Shown here piece after piece: positions 35,261 to 45,539 of a stretch of DNA of 64,000 nucleotides. The notes under the pieces are model-generated. The model was not told where the DNA came from and made no database searches. It saw only the letters and a program-made list of their open reading frames with translations. This stretch comes from Ceriagrion tenellum. Lineage: Eukaryota > Arthropoda > Insecta > Odonata > Coenagrionidae. The position numbers were made by a program, and so were the translations under genes. Location of the stretch: positions 53,549,848 through 53,613,847 of the forward strand of contig OY720639.1 of assembly GCA_963169105.1 (NCBI GenBank), given 5' to 3'. How positions within the stretch are numbered: position 1 is the first letter of the stretch; every line of letters begins with the position of its first letter.

Positions 35261-36214
35261 TGCGCGCAGCCATGTGCGGGAGTATATTGCCAGGAAAGCA
35301 ATTTACTACAATCAAAGAGATGCCTGCTTCAGTCAAGTGACGGCTGGCTTTTAAATATGTCCTCCATCTTATAGGACCAGTCGAGGGAACGTTGAATAGT
35401 TCAAGGATGACGACTGCAGCACTAGTTCCCAACATTAACGACAAAGTGCCACCGTAATACAGCTTGTTGCGTGCGAGCAATGAATACGGGACACCAGATG
35501 AAAGGGGAATGATCGTGAAGCTGTTTCCAGGAATTCAACGCCATTTGAAGCGGAACTGTCGCCTAATAAAGACGGTTTTCCTGGATGAACATGAGAGAAA
35601 AAAATGATCAACGGAATTTTAAAGAATAGTGCGATGATACGAATCACTTTGAATGATTCATAAAATTAATAAATAAAAAAAATAAAAACTCGAGACAAGA
35701 ACACATCAGAATTGGTCAGGCATAGACGAAAGGTCGAAAGAATAACTGCTTTCGTGGCGCCGGAAATCAAAGGTCAGCTTTTGCGTTTGAAAAAAATCAA
35801 AATTTATGCGAACATAACATACCCATTAAATTACCTATTTAAATAAATGCATATTAAAGCTTTATCTATTCTGAAAATTACTTTGAATTTAAAAATTCCG
35901 ATACAAATATAAGACGGATTCCCTCTATCATCTTGGAAGAAGTAAGGAGGGAGTAGGTATAACGCGATGAGCGGACTCGCATTAAATTTTATTCCAAGAA
36001 AACACCTAAATATATTTCACGAAATATATCATCTGAATACGTTGAATGATAATTCTGTATTCTTTTGGACCGCAGAATATATCATAGTTCGCCCGCAGTC
36101 ACAAGGGGAGTATCAATCCGCCGCACCAAGAATTTTTACTAATGTAAGTTGGCTAGCTTGGTTAATTGTAAGAGCGTCGATATACGAGTTCTTATCGAGA
36201 GATATGGGAATTAT
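35261..36214. other. No recognised gene
   Basis: A 95-codon plus frame at 35967-36254 runs into the following MITE and has no motif, so it is treated as chance. Confidence 0.35.
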
Positions 36215-36442
36215 TAAGCCCCTTTCACACGGGGCAAGTAACTGCACAAGCTGATTTACACACGAAGGAGCATTTAAAATTGCATCGTGTAAATGGGTAA
36301 TTGCAAGAATGCATGCGCGGATGCACGAGCGTAAGATGGCAAAATAGCCCCTCCTCTATCTTCAATAGTTATTGCACGTCAGATTGAGAAAAAAATGCCG
36401 TTTATAATTGTGCAAGTTCGTGCCCCATGTAAAACTGGCTTA
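36215..36442 (+). mobile_element. MITE family M2, copy a
   Basis: A 228-bp element with about 35-bp inverted termini: TAAGCCCCTTTCACACGGGG at the left, and CCCCATGTAAAACTGGCTTA at the right. TTAA is present at both borders. The interior GATGGCAAAATAG...CTGCTCTA..TT is shared with 42022-42160 and partly with M3. Non-coding. Confidence 0.65.
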
Positions 36443-37099
36443 AAAAGACAATGCCAGAGTATTATACGGGCTATTAAAGTATCACTTTAAAATTGGTGAA
36501 ATCAGAATTGAATTGAATTGGTCAGAAAAGGATACGATGCTTTTTTGGAGGCGCCAGAGCTTAAATGTCAGCTCTAGTGATGGTGCGATAATACCATATT
36601 GTTTCAAAGCATTTTTGACAGCAAATTAAAAAATATATACAGTAATTAATCAAATAACAAAATGATAGATGAAAAAATTAACGTTAATTTCGGTGCTTTG
36701 ATAATGGATTATTTTTTTAGGAATATTTTAGTAGTAATTACTATATTTTTTCATACAAAAGTAAAAACAATTTCGAACGCTTTGAAAAGTTATTGGGCTG
36801 TTAACGTGAAACGCATTATTTTACGCGAACGACACGAGACTGAAATAGTTTCTATTGGGACCGAATAATTAGGCTTTTAGATGGCTAATCATTGAACTCT
36901 CTCTCACACGCTTTTGTCTTGACTTGCGAAAGAGTACTAACGGCCCTTTACTAATGCTCATACTACAATTAATGCATACTTATATACAAATATGTAGTTT
37001 CATGTACATTGATAATCGTAATATAAATAAAACTGAAGAAAACAGAGCAGTGCACGTTGGTGAGAAGTAATCCACAACCAGGTATTAGAACCTTTTTAC

Positions 37100-38099
37100 T
37101 TAAGGTCGCTTTACACGGAACATTTTATTGTATATAAACGAATGCATGAATCTTTCATGAGGAAAACTGTTCCGTGTAAAGCGACCAAAATTGTATTAAT
37201 GTCTGAATGACGAACGGGAAATAGAACCTGCTCTAATTCTATTTATTTTATTGTATACAATCTATGATACATTCGTTGGTGCAATAAAATGCACCGTGTA
37301 ACATCTACATCTACGCAATACCCTGCGAGCCACCACGAGGGTGTGTGGCAGGGGGTGAAGATCACCAAACATGCACTATTGACATGCAAGTATGATATTT
37401 AAATGATACATGCTAGAAAATAGGGTCACATGGAGCTAGATGGTTAGTATCTACATAATAAGGAAGGGATTAGGTTGTTATTACATGCATCATGCACTAC
37501 AGAATACTCTACTATATTTCACCTACCTATCCCTTTGCTACGCTGCCTATTGTTTTCTCTTATAGTACGCGGGAAAAATGACATTTTAAATCTATCGGTA
37601 CGACAATCTATCTCTCTAATCTTGTTAAGATGATCAAACCTAGCATAATACGCAGGGGTTCTTAATATATATCTAACGTCATCTGTAAACAAAACGGTTT
37701 CGAATTTACTTAAAAGGTTTAACCATAATTTTAACCTGCGTTCTGATAGTAATTCCCATCCTAGTTCTTCTATTAACCTCGTAACACTTACACAATTATC
37801 ATAACGGCCTTAAACAAACCTAGTGGATCTCCTTTGCACGCGCTCCAATTCTTTTATCATACCTTCCTCGTACGGATCCCATATACTAGCGGCATATTCT
37901 AAATGAGGCCTGACAAGTGTAAAATAGCTTCTTTCTCGTAGTCTCTCATCACATTTGCCTCGAACCCTTTTTACGAATCCTAATCTACGGTTTGCTACAC
38001 CAGTTATTTCCCTGATGTGTTTCCCCCATGACATGTCTTCAGTGATGGTGACGCCTAAGTATTTGATAGATTCTACGTTAACGTGTAAAGCGGCCTTTA
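37100..38099 (+). mobile_element. MITE M3, split by a LINE-A insertion
   Basis: The left end is TTAAGGTCGCTTTACACGGA. The right end is CCGTGTAA, then the LINE, then AGCGGCCTTTA. Removing the LINE and one target copy leaves about 210 bp with termini GGYCGCTTTACACGG. A perfect 19-bp internal inverted repeat (37104-37122 / 37168-37186) and the CTGCTCTAATTC block link it to M2. Confidence 0.7.
37302..38081 (-). mobile_element. LINE-A1, 5'-truncated insertion with 7-bp target duplication
   Basis: A 780-bp minus-strand insertion flanked by CGTGTAA on both sides (37295-37301 and 38082-38088). The coding part (38079 down to 37519) is open except for one TAA at 37810-37812. In order it reads SWGKHIREITGVANRRLGFV, LRERSYFTLVRPHLEYAASI, WDPYEEG, ELERVQRRSTRFV, stop, DNCVSVTRLIEELGWELLSE, LRTPAYYARFDHLNKIREID and FKMSFFPRTIRE. 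These are the end of the reverse transcriptase and the C-terminal tail typical of CR1/L2-like LINEs. The 3' UTR ends in the hairpin 37321-37353 and GTAGATGTAGATG. A single stop and an intact TSD suggest a fairly recent copy; it cannot move itself. Confidence 0.88.
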
Positions 38100-38219
38100 C
38101 GCTTCAATAGTCGTAGTTTCGATAAAATACACGATTAGCAGATCAGTTCTATCGCAAATGTTAAACTCGGGGGTATTTTTAAACAGATTCCACGGTCTCT
38201 CAATCCACTAATAGTAGCG

Positions 38220-38890
38220 AATAGAAGTAGATCGGAGGCACTGTGCCACGTGAGACGATACGCAAACGGTAGTGGCCCACACAAATACACCCCGACCGAG
38301 GCACGAAAACGTACGGGAGGCCCCCGAGGAGGAAAAATTGACGAAAACGACGCGCCCGCCTCGGAAGATCGGTTGATGACCACAAGGTTTCCTCTCCTCC
38401 TCGAGTTCCCCCCTCTCCGCGCCGCAACACCAAGCCATCCAGCCAGCCCCCGCCAAACCTTTCTTCCGTCCCACTGCTGCTATGCGCGCGGCGCCAGGTT
38501 GCCAGCACAACCAACCTCAAGGCAGTACAAGAAAGAAGGCGGCAATGGTGGACGTCTGGAGGGAGAGAGGGAGGGTGGGTTTGGGGAGCAGAGGGGAGGA
38601 AGAAGGCGAGGTGGGGAGAAGTGGTCAGAGAGAGAGAAAGGGAGGGAGGTAGGAGTATATGTATAACCGAGTGGGTACTCCCAAGGAGAAGAAAACGTGG
38701 AGGCTGGCTGCATTGAGCGTTGGCGGTGCTCCGTTCACACGGCGCACCTATGCACCTCCATAAGCACTGTTTCGGTATGCCACTATCGCAAAGGGACAGG
38801 TGAATAACATGGCAAGGAGAGGATGTGGTTCGACCTTTGGGCGGGTAAAACGACAGCACGTGAGGCGGGAAACGTCAACAAACTTAGCAA
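38220..38890. other. Strongly GC-rich island
   Basis: CpG-dense, with GGGAGG-type purine runs at 38540-38650. Overlapping frames up to 219 codons (38200-38859 minus) reflect composition and have no recognised domain. A CAG|GTGAAT donor-like site occurs near 38798 on plus. It may be a promoter region, but no well-placed TATA/initiator pair was found. Confidence 0.35.
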
Positions 38891-38934
38891 TTCACTCGTG
38901 CCCGAAAGAACAGTGAGCGAGCACATTACAGCGC

Positions 38935-39118
38935 TGAAATGTTGAGTTTAGTTAAAACATAACGAAGCTTGTGTTAACTAGCTGTGCATTTTTTTATAAT
39001 TCGCGCCTTGTGAGGTAATCAATAGCGTTTTACTCACTACGAAGACATTTGTGAAGGGGATTTTTTCCCTCAGCAGAGAAAATCCGACACACGGAAGTTG
39101 TTCAATCCATATCCACAT
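38935..39118 (+). repeat. Direct repeat Z, copy 1
   Basis: Shares GAGTTTAGTT, CGAAGCTT, GTTAACTAGCTGTGCAT, TTCGCGCCTTGTGAGGTAAT, CTCACTACGA.GACAT and TTCCCTCAGCAGAGA with 39687-39872. Non-coding. Confidence 0.75.
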
Positions 39119-39119
39119 T

Positions 39120-39600
39120 TCCTTTTAACCCTGCAAGCTACCACAATGGTGTTTGCCAGGGGGTGACTTATCACCAACATGAACTATAGTGAAGAAATTT
39201 ACTTTCATCAACAAGCACCACACTATCGGTATACTACAAATGCTACAGAAACTACTAAAATAATCTATAATGTAACTACGTGAACGTGACACAAAAGTCA
39301 TGCAGGGAACATGCAAAAACGGTGTTAGCACGAATCGGCAGATTTAGAAACATGCATTAGGGTGCACATGGATTTATCAGCTACACTACCAGTCCACTAG
39401 CCTAATTCCAGGTCTTAACGCAGCCATTATGGTCTCGTATCGATCGCGGGAAAAACGTCATTTAAAGCCTTTCTGTGCTACAATCCACTTCCCTTATTTT
39501 ATTCTCATCATCTGATCTAGCGTGGCATGTTGGAGTTCGTTAGATATTGAAAACTTCGTCTGAAAATAGATGTTTTAAATTTGCATAAAATATTGAGTCT
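39120..39600 (-). mobile_element. LINE-A C-terminal and 3' UTR relic
   Basis: On the minus strand, fragments YAN..HLFSDE, RTPTCHARSDDENKIREVDC (about 39490-39549) and MTFFPRSIRDHNG match the C-terminal end of LINE-A. The degraded 3' hairpin at about 39129-39160 (CCCTGCAAGCTACCAC...GCCAGGG) closes it. It lies exactly between the two copies of direct repeat Z. Confidence 0.65.
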
Positions 39601-39686
39601 ACTTTTCAATCGACGGTGCGTTGAATATTAAAGCTATTCGGAGAGTGGTGCCTATTTTTATGCGTGCGTGCGTTTAGAGGGCTTAA

Positions 39687-39872
39687 ATTTGGAGTTTAGT
39701 TCTTACATATCGAAGCTTAGGTTAACTAGCTGTGCATATTTTAATATTTCGCGCCTTGTGAGGTAATTAATAATGTTTTCCTCACTACGACGACATATGT
39801 GAAGGGACTTATTTCCCTCAGCAGAGATAATGCGATACGCGGAAATTGCTCAATCCATAATCGTACTCGAAT
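39687..39872 (+). repeat. Direct repeat Z, copy 2
   Basis: Partner of 38935-39118 in the same orientation, roughly 75-80% alike by eye, ending in TCAATCCAT as copy 1 does. Confidence 0.75.
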
Positions 39873-40829
39873 GCTATCCATCGATTCATGACCGCACGTT
39901 TTCCCAGCTCTCTCGAGAGTTACAATTCTCGTAGCCAACGCCAGTGAAGTGAAGGAGATAATTGATGGCATCACAGGAAAATAATAATTTTATAATATGC
40001 ACCACTTTCCGAACATATTAAATATTAAACTTTTTAATTTCTTATGCCCTAATGAGTCCACTCTTCATTTTTTACAGCACTAGTGAATTGCCTTTTCTTT
40101 TGCTCCATGACAACCCGTACTGCCACGTGGCCTGTGACATCGTTGTGTCCTACTAGTCCGTTGAAAAATGTCACACTTAGGGAATGTGGGTCCGAAGATA
40201 TGTATTCCATTGCCAGCCAGTAGCTCCTAACATTCCCGACTTACCACGGTAAGGTCCCGTTCGAATTTCCAAATGTCTCAGCATCGGTGGCGAACAAAGC
40301 CCGACTTTATAAATCCTGATTAAGCATATCTGCAGCATAAAAAGCAATGTGGATATGCTATTCCATCCACAATGCTCACGTCACCTAACAACGACCTAAT
40401 TTAATTTTTAAAAACCCAAACTCTCATTTTATAACACATTGACAGTACGGCAAAATCATCCGTCGGCTAACGTTAACCAGACATAACAAAACGCAAATAA
40501 TGAGAGATCACAATAGCTGCCACTGAGACTTATTCTCTAATATATGTAGCATGTTATGCAGAGCACATCGGTGAAAATACAACTCTAGACAGGTATTAGA
40601 GGGTTTCTGTCAATGTATTCAATTGAAAAAAATTTATTAATGGTCATATTTCATTCCTTTTTCATAACTTCTATAGCATTAGTAGTATATAATGTAGTGA
40701 ATGCTGGTGAAATTTCATCTCCTTACAAGCGTACGCAGGATTTTGTCAATGCAATAATACCCGTAGTTGCAATGACATTTGAAGAACAGTGCCTGTAACC
40801 AGTGTAGGGCCTATCCTATGCCATACGCC
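39873..40829. other. No recognisable gene
   Basis: AT-rich. Includes an isolated GGCTAACGTTAACCAGACA match to the start of the 32.6-kb LINE relic. Confidence 0.35.
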
Positions 40830-40834
40830 CATAA

Positions 40835-40870
40835 GGTGGCTTCCCGGTATGCTATGTAGATATAGCTGTA
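40835..40870 (+). mobile_element. Degraded LINE-A 3' hairpin
   Basis: GCCCATAAGGTGGCTTCCCGG followed by TATGCTATGTAGATATAG keeps the loop side and tail of the LINE-A 3' end, but the outer stem no longer pairs. Confidence 0.4.
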
Positions 40871-40999
40871 AGAGATAGACGCTAGAAATGTCCAGCATAA
40901 CGTTAACTAGCTTTCTGCATGATGTAGTACCTCGCAGTACTGTTTATTAATCACGTTAATAATAATTACCCGTAGCTGTATTTAAACGAGTGTGCTAAA

Positions 41000-41205
41000 T
41001 GTTCGTCTAAGTAGCACTCTCCTAATTCCATGTTTCAGCGCGTATCGTTCTCCTGACAGCTATTACTAGATTTGCACCCATCGGCCGAGGGATCGTGCGA
41101 CGTTCTGATTTGGACCGGGACGAGTGCTGCATGCCTGGTGTGGAAACACCCAGTGCCACACACCGTAGTGGTATCTTGCCCAGCACTTCGTAGATGTAGA
41201 TGCGC
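41000..41205 (+). mobile_element. LINE-A2-type 3' UTR fragment
   Basis: GTAGCACTCTCCTA, CGTGCGACGTTCTGATTTGG, GGACGAGTGCTGCATGCCTG, GGTGTGGAAACACCC and a tail CGTAGATGTAGATG match the 47.8-kb copy. The hairpin is partly eroded. Confidence 0.65.
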
Positions 41206-41541
41206 CTATATGTAGGTCGTGCGATAAAAATTAACATCATGTGACGCCCATCGCCAACCAATTCAGGTTTAGTTCTGTTTAGGAACTACATCATACCTAC
41301 TACGGCACAAAATCTCGCTCGCATGGCGTTTACGCTGCCCACGACGCGGTGGCGACGCGACGGTGCAGACGTAAAAATTGTCGGTATTATGAACGGAGAG
41401 AGAAGTCGAAGGATAGGGAGGGGGAAAGGAATCGGTGGAGGTGGTGTGAGACAGCGGATTGAGGGGAAAAGAGGGACAGAAAAAGGCACCTCCTTTCTAG
41501 CCTCCTTCACCTGACCGGGGCGGGAAGGAGGGAGGGAGAGT

Positions 41542-41576
41542 TATAAAAGAAGTAGCCCACAGCCGAAGCGACAGTC
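41542..41576 (+). promoter_or_regulatory. Candidate TATA-initiator core promoter
   Basis: TATAAAAG at 41542-41549 is a full-consensus TATA box. ACAGTC at 41571-41576 resembles the arthropod initiator TCAGTY with its A+1 at 41573, exactly 31 bases from the first T of the TATA box, the canonical spacing. It sits in a GC-rich island and directly upstream of a consensus splice donor. No downstream promoter element was seen at +28. Confidence 0.5.
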
Positions 41577-41755
41577 ACACACAAACACGCTACAACCTGT
41601 TTCTCCAGCGAGGGGCGGGTGGGAGGGAGGAGTCAAGGAAGGGCGGGTGCCTGGGTTGGGCGGGGAAGTCGGGGGAGTGGAATACAGAGAGAATGGGAGA
41701 AAAGGTACGGGAGAGAGCAAAGATTATACTAACCCTAGAGGTGGAAGGCAAAAAG
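41573..41755 (+). other. Candidate untranslated first exon
   Basis: The interval runs from the predicted start site to AAG|GTAAGT (exon ends 41755, intron begins 41756), a perfect nine-base donor match. There is no ATG-initiated long frame, so it would be 5' UTR of a gene whose coding exons lie downstream on plus, possibly outside the window. This is an inference from signal spacing only; the encoded protein is unknown. Confidence 0.4.
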
Positions 41756-42021
41756 GTAAGTTGGGACACCTTTCTTGTCGTGGTATAGAGAAGGGCGAAA
41801 GGCGGAGCTTACGTCAGAAAGAAGCGAGAGCGTGAAATAAACGGACGACGATTTCCAACCAAGCCCACAACCACAGACGAAGCAAGAACGACCCGAAATC
41901 ACCCGAACCCGACTCCTTTTAAGCCGATAATTGCGCGCAGGGGGAAAAAATCCTCTCTCCGATATGAATGAGTCCGCCTTTGACTCTTCCGTCTGGATAC
42001 GATAGCGATACCCACGTGGAC

Positions 42022-42160
42022 CCTAATTATACTGCCCGTTTCACAAGAATGCATGAACACGAGATGGCAAAATAGTCCCTGCTCTAATTCACTTGTTATA
42101 ACAAGCCGGATTGAGAAAAGCCTACGTAAAATTGACCAAGTTCGTGCACCATGTACAACA
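42022..42160 (+). mobile_element. MITE family M2, copy b, internally deleted
   Basis: Matches M2a through CAAGAATGCATG, GAGATGGCAAAATAGTCCCT, GATTGAGAAAA and CAAGTTCGTGCACCATGTA, ending AGGCTAAA. It is shorter than M2a and its left terminus is degraded. Confidence 0.6.
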
Positions 42161-42324
42161 GGCTAAAGAGACAAAGTGAATTAGACAAATCTCGACAATA
42201 GCATAACTCATAACTGTGACGTCGACACCGCTCAAATTATACATTGAACGCTACGAACTGGCTTAGTCGATACGCTCTGGTGTAGTTTCAATGTAGTTTC
42301 GTAGTTCTGCCGTATAATTCATGC

Positions 42325-42395
42325 ACGCCTGGTGTGGAAGCACCCCCTGCTACACACCCTTTGGGTGGCTTGCCGGGTAAGACGTAGATGTATTT
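42325..42395 (+). mobile_element. LINE-A 3' end fragment
   Basis: CACGCCTGGTGTGGAAGCAC, then the hairpin with CCCTGC (42345-42350) opposite GCCGGG, then GACGTAGATG. The outer stem carries a mismatch. Confidence 0.6.
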
Positions 42396-42399
42396 TACA

Positions 42400-44299
42400 A
42401 CATTATCATTTGATTGAATGGCTGTCAAGGGAAAACTAATCATTTAGAAGATAATTAGTTCGCTAGGCGTATGAGTTTTCATTTTATCCCTCAACACATC
42501 AATCAAGATTGTCTTTACCTGAACGGGATGTATCACCGATTAGATACCCGATGTCAACTTGAGATATAAATTAGTAATGCAAGACCCTTCAAGCTGTTAC
42601 TAATTCACTTACTACCCATATTAAAATACAACAATGGCCAACAACTCGCCACTGAATAGGACACTCAACTCACGAGCTTTTCTGGCATTTATTCCTTAGC
42701 GTTGTGGTCCAAGTATCTCCTAATTAAGGCTGATACACTTCGGAGAGGGCTGAAGGCAGTCGGAGAGGTAGCGAAGCTAGTGTCATTGGAAAACAATTCC
42801 AGCAGAAAAATATGAATAGCGATGGAACGGATGATACAGAATGTCCTCATGTCGCTTGAGAAAAAATACTGGGCACATTTTCCACCCCCTCTTCCCAGTC
42901 CAGCATCAACATGCGGCGGTTGGAGATTTCTGGACGGTGAACCCTACACGTGCGCTTGAGTTCAGCGGTAGAGCACGTCGGCTACAATTTCATCCTCTTA
43001 GCTGAATCACCGCTGCCTAGCCGATGGCATAGATGTGCTTGCATAGGGGATTACTATGGGGGTGGGGAGGCACAAACATGTTTGGTCGAAGGCTACCAAC
43101 GCACGAATAAAACGACCATACTTATACGTTTAACACGTGGATCATGGAAAATTTTCCGAGGTTAAACTAGGTTTATCTCCGACACCTCACGATTGCCTAT
43201 ATCCACGAACGTTTTACGTACATCAGGACTTGATAGCACTTGCCAATTAAGAGTTTTTAAATAAGCTTTTTGAGTTTTGAGAGAGAATATAGCATTAATG
43301 AGCGGACAAAGGTTCCGAGGATCTCCGATGAGCACCTGAGGAGTGATGTACCCTGGGCCCCTTGTCCCACATATCTTGCAGGCATTCGCCATCCTGAAGT
43401 CATGCTCTCCACAAGCGAGAGCCACACTATGTTGCTTCCTCTAAACACAGCGAAGAACTTCCGCAAAGTCAACGAATATTCCCGATCACAGCAGAACTCG
43501 GGGGGACCATGTTATGCACTCGCGAACCTTCCCCCGACTTCTCAGCAATGATCGATGAAGGAGTTGTCGAAAAATGAAGCCTGTATGCTATAAGTGGCTG
43601 AAAAGAAGAAAGAATGGACGCTGTTACGATATAGGAACGCGCCCGCGGTCCGGCCACATGAGACCCAACAGTGCACGCTTGAAGACCAGTATAATCGTTC
43701 GCTTAGGACTGGCATCCGGCGCGCTGCATGAGTAACCTCGCGTTGGGCGATGGACCGTGAAGAGAAATCCAATCTCGGTCACATCCTTAATTTAAAATGT
43801 GAGACGAAACCTTTTACTTTGTCCACACGACTGAGACGGTGAATTATCGAGCAGTATTCAAAATGATGGGTTAGCCTATAAAATCGAGGCACTATATGAA
43901 ACATTGAATATTGATATTTCCGAACACTTTCAACTTTACACCTCGTCTAAGCTTAACTACAGGAAATACTAAAATATTTATCCGTGTGATCGAATGTGCT
44001 AAATCCATTCACCAACATCAACAAAGTATAAAATATTTTGCCCAACACTTCACTACTCACTTCAATTTTCATTCAAAATACTAGTTTCTATGCCTAATTC
44101 AATAAAACACGTAAACTCCAAGTCGCTAAAACCATATTGGCATTAAATCTAGAGCAATTTTGTGGAAAATTGACCCTCTCTATGCAACACTCTCTGGAGG
44201 TGGCTTACGGAGCGTAAGGAAGGAAGAGCAGTACTTGGAAGAAGAAGACATCTATCAAAAAAGTATCAAGTCAGCCTTCGTGCGATACGGTTGAGATCT
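42400..44299. other. No confirmed feature
   Basis: Mixed composition. A tRNA A-box-like TTCAGCGGTAGAGC near 42961 lacks a B box. Short overlapping frames at 43162-43772 have no recognised domain. Confidence 0.35.
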
Positions 44300-45530
44300 C
44301 AGAAAGAGGAGAGAGTCCAAAAGTCACACTGACTCGGGAATACACTCCGGCATCGTGTAACACCGCCGCCGTCATCACGCCAAGAGGTTCACTTCACTCA
44401 GCACCTCCTACCCCCTTATCTCCCTACCTCCCTCCCTACCATCAACCCTTCTGCCGTCGCTAACCCTCACCTTCCCCCCGGCAATCAAAGAGAAGAGGAC
44501 TTAGCTCACCTGTTCGTTGTTTACCATGGCGACATCCCGCTCCATGTCGCCGAACCGGTGGACGCGGAGTTGATCCTCGAGTTTAAAAACTTCTTCGGAG
44601 GACTCTCGTATGGAGAGCGGTCGAGTAGTCCTCGCTCCCTGGTGTCGAACACGGGCCCTCCAGGGCCAAACATCGCCGAAAAGGCGACAGGGTGGAGAGA
44701 GCACGTTGATAATTGGGGCCAATTATGTAAAAGGATACAGGGACCAAAACCTCATTCACAAAAACACATGGTTAAGAGTGATATCTTCTTCTGCTCAGAT
44801 CAATTATTCCGATTACAACGCCCCCGCAAGAAGAAGAGTGGATCACAATGCTAATTAATCCTCACACGCTTGGCTTTCCCCCCGGGAAAGTGATGTGCAC
44901 TTCAGAATTGTGCCGACACACACACACAAAAAAACTCTCGCTATGAAATAAATCGTATCCACGTTGTGTAGAGGACTACAAAGGTGGTCCACAGGCCTCT
45001 CTCTTACAAAGATCCTATCCTCGGCGCTGCATTTCCAACGAGATATGGAAGTCGAACGAAAACTTTTCGTCGTTGCCAAGGGGTTTGCATTCCCACCAGA
45101 GAAACGAAACTCTCCTCTTGAGAAATAAACGTAGCACAAATCTTTCGGGGCCTCCGCGGGAGACTTGCTCGAAGGACAAGCATTCAGGACCCGCTTCTCG
45201 AAGCAGCCTGCCTCCAACCCCCCAGCCACACACAAAAACGCCTTCGTGCCGACCGCCGCGACCCCCGCAGACCGGGGCGGCAACCTCGGGAACTACGCGG
45301 AGGCGACCTCAGCGGGGAATCGAGGAACCTGTCCTTGGTGGGTTTATCTTTCGTTTTCTTTTGAACTCACTCTCTCAAGAAACTCAAAGCGTCTCGCCAC
45401 CCACCCTCCTTCTGATTGGTCCGTCACGAGCAAGTTGGGTTTATTTACGCTCGTCTGCTTGCCGAAAAAAACGTCTGTTATTTATTTTTTTGAAAGCACC
45501 CCAAAGACGAGGAACTGGTAATTCCGAGAT
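44300..45530. other. GC/CpG-rich island
   Basis: The longest GC-rich block in the window, with pyrimidine runs (44400-44480), a short CA repeat (44919-44928) and overlapping frames of up to 153 codons on plus and 142 on minus. It contains the candidate minus-strand exon at 44510-44722. It is plausibly the 5' region of a gene transcribed leftwards. Confidence 0.4.
44510..44722 (-). CDS. Candidate first coding exon, product unknown
   Basis: A minus-strand frame opens at an ATG (44722-44720) and runs 71 codons without a stop to CAG|GTGAGC at 44510/44509, a strong splice-donor match. The last residues include SSEEVFKLEDQLRVHRFGDM and ERDVAMVNNEQ. Internal ATGs in good initiation context (GGCGACATGG at about 44546, GCCATGG at about 44528) could be the real start, leaving only MERDVAMVNNEQ or MVNNEQ in this exon. 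The frame is charged and low in low-complexity content. I do not recognise the protein. A competing frame is also open across most of it. Confidence 0.35.
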
Positions 45531-45539
45531 TTGAATTCG

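Larger units (their letters stand above)
41280..41950. other. GC-rich island around a candidate core promoter
   Basis: CpG-containing, with GGGCGGG (GC-box-like) motifs at about 41614 and 41640 and GGGAGGGAG runs. The island surrounds the TATA/initiator pair annotated separately. Confidence 0.5.

Noticed and set aside
38200..38859. 219-codon minus-strand open frame, the longest in the window
   Set aside because: It follows GC/purine composition; the opposite strand is also open for 138 codons, and no family resemblance was seen.
40236..40285. B-box-like CCGTTCGAATTTCC
   Set aside because: The ending TTT instead of CC and lack of an upstream A box make a tRNA or SINE unlikely.
42950..43030. 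tRNA-like A-box TTCAGCGGTAGAGC
   Set aside because: No B box or T arm at the expected distance and no acceptor stem.
44915..44940. CA dinucleotide run
   Set aside because: Too short to matter as a microsatellite marker; ordinary in eukaryotic DNA.
45073..45534. Overlapping plus frames of 153 and 118 codons
   Set aside because: Two frames of the same strand and one of the other are open together, as expected in a GC-rich island rather than a gene.
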